From Halovivax gelatinilyticus (GTDB taxonomy: Archaea > Halobacteriota > Halobacteria > Halobacteriales > Natrialbaceae), in NCBI RefSeq assembly GCF_024300625.1, contig NZ_CP101322.1:3485992-3549991 (forward strand): a stretch of 64,000 bases of DNA, in the 5' to 3' direction. This document shows, piece after piece, positions 17,949 to 27,435 of the stretch (the stretch's first letter is position 1; the number at the start of each line of letters is the position of its first letter). Made by a program: the position numbers and the translations under genes. Below the pieces are notes generated by a model that was not told the origin of the DNA, searched no databases, and saw only the letters and a list, made by a program, of their open reading frames with translations.

Positions 17949-19009
17949 GTTCGACGAAAGAACAGTTCAGGTCGGACGATCACGAGAACGAACACTTCAT
18001 CCTGACGACGGTCGTCGGGAGCTACCCCAAGCCGAAGTGGTTCAATCGAACGAAAGAGTTGTACGAGGATCCGGACGCCGATTTCGACGAAGAACACTGG
18101 GACCAGGCCACGGACGACGCTTCTCGACTCATCACGAACGAGCACGAACGCGCCGGGCTCGACGTCGTCGTCGACGGCGAAATGCGCAGAAACGAGATGG
18201 TGGAGTTCTTCGCACACCGCATCGACGGCTACGAGTTCAACGGCCCCGTGAAGGTGTGGGGACACAATTACTTCGACAAACCGTCGGTCGTGCGCGAGGT
18301 CGCCTACGACGAGCAGTGGCTCGTAGACGAATACGAGTTCATCGCCGGCGCGACGGATCGACCCGTGAAAGTGCCGATCACCGGCCCGTACACGCTCGCC
18401 AACTGGTCGTTCAACGAAGCCTACGAGGACGACGAACAGCTCGCCTACGACCTCGCAGACCTGGTCAACGAAGAAGTAGCGAAGCTGGTCGACGCCGGTG
18501 CCCGGTACATTCAGATCGACGAACCCGCGCTGGCGACGACTCCCGACGATCACGCCATCGTCGGCGAGTGTCTCGAACGGATCGTCGACGACGTTCCGAA
18601 CGACGTCCGCATCGGCCTCCACGTCTGTTACGGCGACTACTCGCGAATTTACCCCGAGATTTTGGAGTTCCCCGTCGACGAGTTCGACCTCGAACTCGCG
18701 AACGGCGACTACGATCAACTGGAGGTGTTCACGGATCCAGCGTTCACGAAGGATCTCGCACTCGGCGTAACCGACGCACACGTCGCCGAGGTCGAATCGG
18801 TCGAACAGATCGAAGCGAACATTCGAAAGGGCCTCGAAGTGGTTCCGCCAGAGCGACTCGTCGTCTCGCCGGATTGCGGATTGAAGCTCCTTCCGCGGGA
18901 CGTCGCGTTCGGGAAGATGAAAAACATGGTGACCGCCGCACGCAACGTCGAGGCGGCGCTCGACGACGGTCACATCGAGCCCGCACCGTCGCCGGTCGCA
19001 GATGACTGA
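17945..19009 (+). CDS. metE: Methionine synthase, MetE-type catalytic barrel
   Basis: 354 residues, core-MetE type (no N-terminal half). LTTVVGSYPKPKWF opens the barrel; zinc ligands are in LHVCYGDYS (HxC) and VVSPDCGLKL (Cys), with an intervening glutamate region (FDLELANGD). It transfers a methyl group to homocysteine. Archaeal core-MetE enzymes may take the methyl from a corrinoid or other donor, not polyglutamyl folate; the donor cannot be read from sequence. Translation is coupled to the upstream zinc-less paralogue. Confidence 0.88.
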   Translation: MSSTKEQFRSDDHENEHFILTTVVGSYPKPKWFNRTKELYEDPDADFDEEHWDQATDDASRLITNEHERAGLDVVVDGEMRRNEMVEFFAHRIDGYEFNGPVKVWGHNYFDKPSVVREVAYDEQWLVDEYEFIAGATDRPVKVPITGPYTLANWSFNEAYEDDEQLAYDLADLVNEEVAKLVDAGARYIQIDEPALATTPDDHAIVGECLERIVDDVPNDVRIGLHVCYGDYSRIYPEILEFPVDEFDLELANGDYDQLEVFTDPAFTKDLALGVTDAHVAEVESVEQIEANIRKGLEVVPPERLVVSPDCGLKLLPRDVAFGKMKNMVTAARNVEAALDDGHIEPAPSPVADD

Positions 19010-19058
19010 GAATCGGACGTGATCGGCGACGATACGAAATAAACGGACGGTGGTCCAA

Positions 19059-19331
19059 CTACTCGTCCAGCGTGACCCGACCGTCGCTGTAAACGGTGAC
19101 GTGGTGGCCGGCGTATTCGAACGACACCGTCCCAATCGGCCGTTCGGTCCCTCCGACGGTCGGTTCGAACAGCGAGTCGAGCGCTTCCGGATCGATGACG
19201 GCGTACAGTGGCTCGAATTCCGGCGGTTCGACATCGGTCACGTCGATGCCCTCTTTCTCGGCCACGGCCTCGATGACGGCCTGACTCACGGGGGGTGAAG
19301 CCGAATCGGAACGACGCTGGGCGAGTCCCAT
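19059..19331 (-). CDS. HalOD1 output domain protein
   Basis: 90 residues consisting almost only of the haloarchaeal HalOD1 domain: SPPVSQAVIEAVAEKEGIDV, PLYAVIDPEALDSLF and VSFEYAGHHVTVYSDGRVTL. The domain is thought to be an output module in haloarchaeal signal transduction and often stands alone. AT-rich sequence AATAAGTATTTACTT upstream (19350-19364) carries its TATA box. It converges on the metE operon. Confidence 0.88.
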   Translation of the reverse strand: MGLAQRRSDSASPPVSQAVIEAVAEKEGIDVTDVEPPEFEPLYAVIDPEALDSLFEPTVGGTERPIGTVSFEYAGHHVTVYSDGRVTLDE

Positions 19332-19570
19332 AGGTGAAACCAGTCTAGTTGGAAGTAAATACTTATTGGCCAGTATGGGCCGAGGTCGCGTACAATCGTG
19401 TGGATACCAGGCAGATGAGTGTAGAATGTTCGTAGAGCTACCGGTTCGCTAACACGAACTTACAAACGAATCGATTCGTTCGGAGGTAGCTGGCAAGGGG
19501 GGTCGACTGTCGGCAAGGAGTGGACCGTGAGTGGATCAATTATAATAGAGTTCAAAGTGTAGTCCAACCG
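19332..19570. other. Intergenic region with two outward promoters
   Basis: The left end holds the HalOD1 promoter (minus strand), the right end the TATA box of the oxidoreductase unit (TTATAATA, 19540-19547). The middle shows no coding pattern and no obvious structure. Confidence 0.5.
19540..19547 (+). promoter_or_regulatory. TATA box upstream of a 25-codon leader ORF
   Basis: TTATAATA; transcription is expected near 19569-19571, which is exactly the ATG of the short leader ORF and 75 bases before the oxidoreductase ATG. Confidence 0.55.
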
Positions 19571-19648
19571 ATGACAGCCCGGACACGAACGACGACGCGA
19601 CGCACGACGACGCGAATCGATCGCCGATACACCGAGTTCGAACCATGA
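19571..19648 (+). CDS. Possible leader peptide (25 residues)
   Basis: An ATG at the predicted transcript start opens a 25-codon frame rich in Thr and Arg (MTARTRTTTRRTTTRIDRRY, then TEFEP). Its TGA overlaps the ATG of the oxidoreductase gene as ATGA. If the message is leaderless, ribosomes would begin here and reach the main gene by coupling. A non-coding leader of repetitive ACG/CGA triplets is the alternative. Confidence 0.35.
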   Translation: MTARTRTTTRRTTTRIDRRYTEFEP

Positions 19649-20649
19649 CTGATCGATCACTCCACCTCCCGGTCGCCGCCGTAGCCGACGGTGACCGACT
19701 CGTCCAGTACGCAATGCGCGGCGAGGACGCCGGGTACGAGCACGTCTGGTTGCCGGAGACGTGGGGTCGAGACGCGATTACCGTCCTGACCCGTATCGCG
19801 AGCGAGACGGAATCGATCGGACTGGGTCCGAGCGTGTTGAACGTCTACTCCCGATCGCCGGCACTCGTCGGACAGACCGCAGCCAGTTTACAGGAGATCT
19901 CGGAGGGAAGACTCAGACTCGCCGTCGGACCGAGCGGTCCGGCCGTCATCGAGGGATGGCACGGGGAGTCGTTCGAGAAACCGCTCCGACGGACCCGAGA
20001 GTTCGTCGAAATCGTCGAACGCGTTCTCAGCGGCGACGTCGTCACCTACGACGGCGACATCTTCTCGCTCGGCGGGTTCCGCCTTCGGTGTGACCCACCG
20101 GCGGTACCGGTTCCGATCGAGGCGGCGGGGATGGGTCCGAAGTCGGTCGAACTCGCCGGACGGTTCGCCGACGGCTGGCACGCGATCGTGCTCACCCCAG
20201 ACGGATTGACCGACCGACTCGAAGATTTCGAACGCGGTATCGAACTCGGAAATCGCGATCGATCGGACGTGACGGTGACGCTCTCGCTGCCCGCGGCCGT
20301 CTCCGACGATGGCGAACTCGCACGGGAACGCTGTCGCAATCACGTGGGGTTCTACGTCGGCGCGATGGGGACGTACTATCGAGACTCGCTCGCCCGGCAG
20401 GGGTACGAAGACGAGGCGATGGCAATCTCGGAGGCGGTCGCCAACCGCGAGTTCGATCGACTCGACGAACTCATCGACGATTCGCTGCTAGAACAGCTCG
20501 CGATCGCCGGGACGCCGGAGGAAGTCACCGAGCAGCTCGCTCGGTGGGACGACGTCGACGGTCTCGACGAACTCGCGATCAGCTTCCCGCGCGAAGCCAC
20601 CCACGAGGAGATCGAGCGGACGATAGACGCGCTCGCCCCGCAAAACTGA
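19645..20649 (+). CDS. LLM-class F420-dependent oxidoreductase (NP1902A-like)
   Basis: 334 residues of the bacterial-luciferase-like (LLM) fold that uses coenzyme F420 in archaea. LPVAAVADGDRLVQYAMRGEDAGYEHVWLPETWG is cut short here by rule: the key parts are EDAGYEHVWLPETWG (strand 2), GLGPSVLNVYSRSP, and IEAAGMGPKSVELAGRFADGW, which position the deazaflavin. It resembles the haloarchaeal NP1902A subfamily (TIGR04024). Substrate unknown. It may be translated by coupling from the short ORF overlapping its start. Confidence 0.82.
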   Translation: MTDRSLHLPVAAVADGDRLVQYAMRGEDAGYEHVWLPETWGRDAITVLTRIASETESIGLGPSVLNVYSRSPALVGQTAASLQEISEGRLRLAVGPSGPAVIEGWHGESFEKPLRRTREFVEIVERVLSGDVVTYDGDIFSLGGFRLRCDPPAVPVPIEAAGMGPKSVELAGRFADGWHAIVLTPDGLTDRLEDFERGIELGNRDRSDVTVTLSLPAAVSDDGELARERCRNHVGFYVGAMGTYYRDSLARQGYEDEAMAISEAVANREFDRLDELIDDSLLEQLAIAGTPEEVTEQLARWDDVDGLDELAISFPREATHEEIERTIDALAPQN

Positions 20650-20681
20650 ACCCCCAGCGAGTGTCGCGCGGATTTCGCCGA

Positions 20682-21125
20682 TTATCGCTGTGCGGAGCCG
20701 GATCGTCCGAGTAGCGCCTCAACGACCGTTCTGAGCCCCTGACTCGACCGATACCAGAGCCAGAACCCGACGAGCGTGGCCGCGATCGAAACGAGAAACA
20801 GGACGACGACGCCCACCGTGTACGCCTCGCTCGCTTCGCCGCCGACGTGAAACACCGCGGCCGGGCTATCGCCCAGGACGAAGTGATACAGCACGTACCA
20901 GCTCGTCGCGGCCGTCGAGAGTACGTAGAGCGCCGCCCCGAGATCGTAACTGCGGAGCCAGATCAGCGCCAACCCGACGAGCGGGCAGATGAATCCGACG
21001 CCGACGAGAAACTGGTGCTGGTTGCCGGCAAACGTCGCGTCCGTCGCCGTATATGCGATGGTAAAGATAAGCCCACCGAACAGGTAGGCCGCAAACGACA
21101 CCGTGACGATGAGACGTTCGTCCAC
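20682..21125 (-). CDS. Four-helix membrane protein, unknown
   Basis: 147 residues with hydrophobic helices at about 5-26, 39-57, 63-85 and 101-124, followed by a basic tail with an SSQGLRTVVEALLG amphipathic stretch. No recognised family motif. The gene ends close to the oxidoreductase gene (convergent, 32 bases apart). Confidence 0.65.
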   Translation of the reverse strand: MDERLIVTVSFAAYLFGGLIFTIAYTATDATFAGNQHQFLVGVGFICPLVGLALIWLRSYDLGAALYVLSTAATSWYVLYHFVLGDSPAAVFHVGGEASEAYTVGVVVLFLVSIAATLVGFWLWYRSSQGLRTVVEALLGRSGSAQR

Positions 21126-21187
21126 GTATCACGGACTCGCGGTTTCCATCTTAACTGTTGTTGCCCGCGGGATTCACGCGAGCCGAC

Positions 21188-21892
21188 TCAGTCGATGGGA
21201 AGAGATTGCACGTCGATTTCGGATCGACGTCCGTCGAGGACGCCGAACCGCTCGTTCCGGCGACGTTCGAGCACGTAGAGCAACCGCTGGGCCCAGACCA
21301 GCTTCTTCGCTTTCGACCGATCCACGGTCGGGTCGTCGAGATCCCAGCCGACGAACGAAAGCGAACTCGCCCCCAGCGCGTCCGCCAGGTACGCCGCCCG
21401 ATCACCGTCGGTAAACCCGCCGATGTTGACGACGTGCCCGCGCGGCGCGACTTGCGTCGTCGGCAGGATCGAGCCGGACGCACAGGCCGGCACGATCGAT
21501 TCGACCAGCTCTACGTTGTCACCGTGGGCGTGAACGGCGACCGGCGTTCCGGCCGCGGTCAGCTCGCGAACCGTCTCGGGGTTCTTATCGAGGTCGGTGA
21601 CCATCCAGTCGACCGAGAGTCCGTGCGCCGCCAGTCGATCGACGGCGGTCGAGGCGGCAACGATCGCGTCCGCGGCGCCGGCCCGCGCGAGCGACTCGTC
21701 GGTGGTGAGCGACGGTCCCGCTCCCGCGATAACCACTTCCGAATTCGAGGCCAGCGAGTCGGTACTCCCCTCGAACGGCTCCGAGAGTCGCCACAGCCGA
21801 TCTCGCGCACGCCCGTCTGCGGCCCGGTCGAAGCCGAAATCCGCCCGGATCGCCTCGTAGATCGGTTCCCACTCGCGCCAGTCGACGTTCAT
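21188..21892 (-). CDS. mptE: 6-hydroxymethyl-7,8-dihydropterin pyrophosphokinase MptE
   Basis: 234 residues of the DUF115/MptE family, which pyrophosphorylates 6-hydroxymethyl dihydropterin ahead of DHPS in archaeal folate or methanopterin synthesis. VVIAGAGPSL, DWMVTDLDKNPE and VNIGGFTDGDRAAYLA are characteristic. ATG 21892 begins MNVDWREWEPIY, the usual start. It lies downstream of folP on the same strand with a 317-base gap, and has its own possible TATA (AATTATTC, 21916-21925). Confidence 0.87.
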   Translation of the reverse strand: MNVDWREWEPIYEAIRADFGFDRAADGRARDRLWRLSEPFEGSTDSLASNSEVVIAGAGPSLTTDESLARAGAADAIVAASTAVDRLAAHGLSVDWMVTDLDKNPETVRELTAAGTPVAVHAHGDNVELVESIVPACASGSILPTTQVAPRGHVVNIGGFTDGDRAAYLADALGASSLSFVGWDLDDPTVDRSKAKKLVWAQRLLYVLERRRNERFGVLDGRRSEIDVQSLPID

Positions 21893-22209
21893 AGCTGACG
21901 CTCTCACAGTACCACCGCGAATAATTGAAAGTCGTGGGCCGGGCATCGCCTTCGTAGTACCCCTACCCGAGAGGCAACCCGGCTTCCATCCGCTTCTTCA
22001 GATGCCTCCGGTATAAGTTTTCTCTTCATTTCCGACGTGACCGACGCCGTTCGTGACCTGTCCATTCGAATATAGTTCTGCGCGTTCGCTGGGAGATTGT
22101 CACATTCCGTGACGATCGAATGCAAATACCCATCAAACGTGAGGAATATGTTGGTCGAATACGCTCCCAACGTGGAATCCACACGTCGCGTCGAATGGGA
22201 GGACATCGC
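21893..22209. other. 317-base A+T-richer gap between folP and mptE
   Basis: A minus-strand frame of about 100 codons spans it but its composition (many Ser/Arg, no acidic bias) and lack of family resemblance argue against a gene. It contains GTCAC-ATTCC-GTGAC (22099-22113), a small inverted repeat that could be an operator, and the mptE promoter. Confidence 0.45.
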
Positions 22210-23088
22210 TCACTCTCGAGAGCCCCGCGTCCGACCGAAGGCATCACCGATCAGCGCCGCATCGCGCGTCGCGGCGACGTCGTGCGTTCGGATCACGTCG
22301 GCGCCGCGGTCGACGGCCAGCGCCGTTCCGGCGATACTCGCCGGCAGCCGCTCGTCGGTGGGACGGTCGACGATCTCGCCGAGGAAATTCTTCCGGTTGA
22401 TTGAAACTAACACCGGGTGACCGAGGTCGTGAAACGCCTCGAGACGCGCCAACGTCTCACGATCGTCACGAAGGGTCTTTCGCTCGCTCCAGCCCCCGAA
22501 GGCCGGATCGACGATCGTCTTCTCAGTCAGCGGCGTCTCCGAGAGCGCAGCGAGGAGTTCGTCGACTACGTCGGCCTCCGCCGCCCACTCGGGAGACTTA
22601 CGCTCGGCCCAGTCTACGTCAGAGACCGCCCCGGGACGGTCCAGATCCGGCGGGCTGGCCATTTTCACGACCGCCGCGTCGTGGTCCCGACACACCTCGG
22701 GCATCGACGGGTCGGCGAACCCGCAGATGTCGTTCACCATATCGAATCCGCCCGCGAGCGCCTCGTCCGCGACGACGCCGTACCGAGTCTCGATCGAGAA
22801 GATGGCGTCACCGGTCACGCGTTCGATCGTCTCCAGCGCGGTCGAGAGTCGTTCGAGTTCCTCCTCGGCACTCAGCACCTCGAAGCGTTTGTTCGCCGAT
22901 TCCAGTCCGACGTCGACGATGTCCGCACCCTCGTCGATCAACGCCTCGTCGACGTACCGTGCGGCCTCCTCGGGATCGTCGTACACGCTCGGATCGTACG
23001 GCGACTCCTCGCTGACGTTCAACACGCCCATAATCCTGGGCGGATGGCCGTCTCCAATGGCGAGCCCGGCGGCGTCCACCGTGTTCAT
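22210..23088 (-). CDS. folP: Dihydropteroate synthase
   Basis: 292 residues; condenses the pterin pyrophosphate with p-aminobenzoate (or a related arylamine). RIMGVLNVSEESPYD, DIVDVGLESANKR, VNDICGF, and the C-terminal VSINRKNFLGEIVDRP and DVIRTHDV are DHPS motifs. Compared with bacterial FolP the first motif lacks TPDSF (here SEESPYD) and the DIGGEST motif reads DVGLES, as in the archaeal MptE-linked branch. Upstream of mptE on the same strand. Confidence 0.88.
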   Translation of the reverse strand: MNTVDAAGLAIGDGHPPRIMGVLNVSEESPYDPSVYDDPEEAARYVDEALIDEGADIVDVGLESANKRFEVLSAEEELERLSTALETIERVTGDAIFSIETRYGVVADEALAGGFDMVNDICGFADPSMPEVCRDHDAAVVKMASPPDLDRPGAVSDVDWAERKSPEWAAEADVVDELLAALSETPLTEKTIVDPAFGGWSERKTLRDDRETLARLEAFHDLGHPVLVSINRKNFLGEIVDRPTDERLPASIAGTALAVDRGADVIRTHDVAATRDAALIGDAFGRTRGSRE

Positions 23089-23209
23089 ACCGGTCCTCAG
23101 TAGTGAACAGTGATAGGGGCCCCGGTTTCGAAAGCCGTAGCGGCAGAGTCGACGGCGCCGACGCGCCGCCGGACGCTCGTTTTTTCACCATCGACTCCCA
23201 GCTACCAGT

Positions 23210-23989
23210 ATGAACGCTCGCGAGCCGCCCGCCGTCGCCGTCGTGGGCGCCGAAACGCCCGGAAACGTCGGAACGATCGCCCGGGCGATGAAGAACTTCG
23301 GGTTCGAGACGCTCTTGCTCGTCGATCCGCCGCCCCTCGACCGCGACGGCGAAGCGTTCGGGTTCGCCGGTCAGGCCCGAGAGGACGTCCTGGCGAACGC
23401 GACGGAACTTCCGTTCGACGAACTTGTCGAGACCTACCACACCGTCGGCTGTACGGCCATCCCCAACGAGGACGACCGCAGTCACGTCCGGTACCCGGTC
23501 TCGACGCCCGCCGAGCTAGCCGATCGGCTCCGTCACGTCGACGGGCAGACGGCATTCGTCTTCGGACGCGAACGGATCGGGCTGACGAACGACGAACTCG
23601 AACGGATCGACGAACTCTGTGCGATCCCGGCGAACGCGGCGTACCCCGTCTTGAACCTCGGACAGGCGGCGACCATCACCCTATACGAACTGCGCGAACT
23701 CGCCCTCGAAGAGACGCAGCTTCCGGACGTCGAACGGACCCGCGCTCCCCAGGTCGACGTCGACCGATGCCACGAGCGCTGGGAATCGCTGCTGACCGCG
23801 ATCAATCACCCCGAGGAAAAACGAGCGAAGGCGACGCGTATGTTCCGCCGACTGCTCGGACGCGCCGACCCGACCGGCCGAGAGATCCAGACGCTGACGG
23901 GAATCTTACGCCGGGCGGCCGAACGACCGGATCTCGATTCGCCACCCCACTCTGACGATCGGACCGGTGAGCCGAACCGCAATCCGTGA
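23210..23989 (+). CDS. TrmJ-like SPOUT RNA 2'-O-methyltransferase
   Basis: 259 residues. VAVVGAETPGNVGTIARAMKNFGFE, shown here by its motif PGNVGTIARA, then VFGRERIGLTNDEL and LNLGQAATITLYEL are the three SpoU/TrmJ motifs that build the SAM-binding trefoil knot. The family methylates the ribose at position 32 of tRNAs. A C-terminal helical extension after residue 165 is present as in TrmJ. It converges on gatE with six bases between the stops. Confidence 0.88.
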   Translation: MNAREPPAVAVVGAETPGNVGTIARAMKNFGFETLLLVDPPPLDRDGEAFGFAGQAREDVLANATELPFDELVETYHTVGCTAIPNEDDRSHVRYPVSTPAELADRLRHVDGQTAFVFGRERIGLTNDELERIDELCAIPANAAYPVLNLGQAATITLYELRELALEETQLPDVERTRAPQVDVDRCHERWESLLTAINHPEEKRAKATRMFRRLLGRADPTGREIQTLTGILRRAAERPDLDSPPHSDDRTGEPNRNP

Positions 23990-23995
23990 CCCGTT

Positions 23996-25864
23996 TCAGG
24001 CTCGCTTCTGTATCTCTTCGCGGAGGAGCTGGCTCACCTGATCGCCGTCCGCCTTTCCGCGAAGGGCGCCCATGCACTCACCCATCAGCCCGGAGAACGC
24101 GCCCATTCCCTCGGATTCGACCTGCGCTTCGTTTCGCTCGACGACCTCGACGACCGTCTCTCGAACGACGTCCGCGTCCGCCCCGCCGAGATCTTCGTCG
24201 TCCATCGCCGCTTCGGCCGATCGATCGGGCTCGGTAGCCAGCGCGGAGAGCAGCTCCGGGATCGCCTCGTTTGGAAGGTCTCCCTCGCTCGCGAGGGCGA
24301 GAACGTCCGCGAGGTGATCGTCCGTGAGCGCGTCGATCGGAACGTCGTCCCGACGGAGCTCGGTCAGCGTCGAGGCGAGCGTACTCGCAGCGAGGGTCGG
24401 ATCGACCCCCTCACCGACGACGGTTTCGAACAACGGCATGTGCTCTCCGTTTGCGACCTGCTCGGCCAGCCCGGCGTCAAGGTCGTACTCGGACTGGTAG
24501 CGCTCGACCTTCTCGGTGAGTAGCTCGGGAACCGGAACCGTGCTCGGATCCGGTTCGACCGGCGGGACGTCCGTTTCCGGATACATGCGGGCGGCGCCCG
24601 GAAGCGGTCGCAGGTAGCGAGTCGTCCCGTCCTCGTTCGCCCCGCGCGTCTCCTCGGGAACGCCCGCAGTCGCCGTCTTCGCGCGGGCGGCGACGGCCTC
24701 GATCGCGACCGGCGCGACGTCGTCCGACGCCGCGACGAGCGCGACGGCGTCGTCGGGTGAAGCGTCGATCGCGTCTCGGAGCGACTCGATCTCGTCGGCC
24801 GTGATTCCGTAGGCCGGTAACTCGTCGGTGTGGAAGATGCCCCCCGCGCCGTGACGCTTCGCGTGGTCGGATAGCTCCGTTCCGAGTCGACGATCCGGCG
24901 CGATCTCCCGGCCGACCAGCCCGTCGAAGCCGGCGAGTCGCACGGCGTAGACCGAGCCACCGTCGGTAAGCGCACCCCGAATCACGCCGCTTTCGGTGTC
25001 CTCGAAGAGATCGGTGACGTCCGTCGGTTCGTCAACCGACGCCCCCCGATCGGACAGCTCGGCTGCGATCTCGACAAGCGCTACTTGCCGATCGACCTCG
25101 GTCCGGACGATGTCGTCGATGTCGTCCAATCGCTGGACGCCTTTGATCTCGACGCGAGCGCCCTCCTCGATGGAGACGTTGACGTCCTGGCGGATCGTCC
25201 CGAGTCCGCGCTTTACCTTGCCGGTCGAGCGCAGCAACATGCCGATTCGCTCGGCCGCCTCGCGGGTCTGTTCCGGTGAACGGAGGTCCGGCTTCGTCCC
25301 GATCTCGACGAGCGGAATGCCGAGTCGATCGAGGCTGTAGCGAACGCCGTCGTCGGTCTCCTCGATCCGCTGGGCGCTCTCTTCTTCGAGCATGAGGTCT
25401 TCGATGCCGACCGGACCGGCGTCGGTCTCGATCTGGCCGTCGGTCGCGATCAGCGCCGAGCGCTGAAAGCCGGACGTGTTCGAACCGTCGACGACGAGCT
25501 TGCGCATGACGTGGGCCTGATCGACCGGCGTCATGGAAAGCAGCTGTGCGATTTCGAGAACCGTTCCGAGCGCCTCCTCGTCGAGTTCGCCCGGGGGTTC
25601 GTCGTCCTCCTCGACGAGGCAGGTCGAATCGTAGGCGAGATACTCGAACTCGCGGTCGACACGACTCTCCTCTAGGGCCGCCTCGTCGAGTTCGCCGAGT
25701 TCGCTCCGAGTCGGGTGGAGAAACCGAGTCAATTGCCGCGTCGAATCGTCCGGTTCCCGAAGACGCGTCGGGCACTGACAGAACAGCTTGGTCGCCGTAT
25801 CGAGCTGCTGATGGATCTCGAGTCCGGCGACGAGTCCGACTTGCTCGTAGTCGTCTGCACTCAT
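23996..25864 (-). CDS. gatE: Glu-tRNA(Gln) amidotransferase subunit E
   Basis: 622 residues. The archaeal GatDE enzyme converts Glu-tRNA(Gln) to Gln-tRNA(Gln). VGLVAGLEIHQQLDT, FCQCPTRL, LVEEDDEPPG, VMRKLVVDGSNTSGFQR, IGTKPDLRSPEQ and GLGTIRQDVNVSI are the GatB/GatE core motifs, and the AspRS-like insert (around residues 270-400) and the C-terminal YqeY-like tail identify GatE. ATG 25864 (MSADDYEQVG) is preferred over the codon three residues earlier. GatD is not in the window. Confidence 0.96.
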   Translation of the reverse strand: MSADDYEQVGLVAGLEIHQQLDTATKLFCQCPTRLREPDDSTRQLTRFLHPTRSELGELDEAALEESRVDREFEYLAYDSTCLVEEDDEPPGELDEEALGTVLEIAQLLSMTPVDQAHVMRKLVVDGSNTSGFQRSALIATDGQIETDAGPVGIEDLMLEEESAQRIEETDDGVRYSLDRLGIPLVEIGTKPDLRSPEQTREAAERIGMLLRSTGKVKRGLGTIRQDVNVSIEEGARVEIKGVQRLDDIDDIVRTEVDRQVALVEIAAELSDRGASVDEPTDVTDLFEDTESGVIRGALTDGGSVYAVRLAGFDGLVGREIAPDRRLGTELSDHAKRHGAGGIFHTDELPAYGITADEIESLRDAIDASPDDAVALVAASDDVAPVAIEAVAARAKTATAGVPEETRGANEDGTTRYLRPLPGAARMYPETDVPPVEPDPSTVPVPELLTEKVERYQSEYDLDAGLAEQVANGEHMPLFETVVGEGVDPTLAASTLASTLTELRRDDVPIDALTDDHLADVLALASEGDLPNEAIPELLSALATEPDRSAEAAMDDEDLGGADADVVRETVVEVVERNEAQVESEGMGAFSGLMGECMGALRGKADGDQVSQLLREEIQKRA

Positions 25865-25935
25865 TGTGCGCACGTGGGAGACGCGTCGGTAAAAATCCGT
25901 CCAGTCGCCGTCGACCGTCTCTCCGTTCGCGGCGG

Positions 25936-27342
<1,407 letters not shown>

Positions 27343-27435
27343 GGTCGGCGATTTCCCGCGCGCGAGGTAAAAGCCACCGGAACCGCCTCGTGGAAACCGT
27401 CGCACGCGCTCGGTTGATCCGGGAGAGTCAGGCGG

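Noticed and set aside
17867-19234. Minus-strand frame of 455 codons opposite metE
   Set aside because: Shadow of the metE gene, whose zinc motifs and operon overlap are clear; the antisense product is a run of Val, Asp and Arg without domain.
21904-22206. Minus-strand frame of 100 codons in the folP-mptE gap
   Set aside because: Ser/Arg-rich, not acidic, no homology recognised and no TATA box; probably intergenic, though the gap is odd in length.
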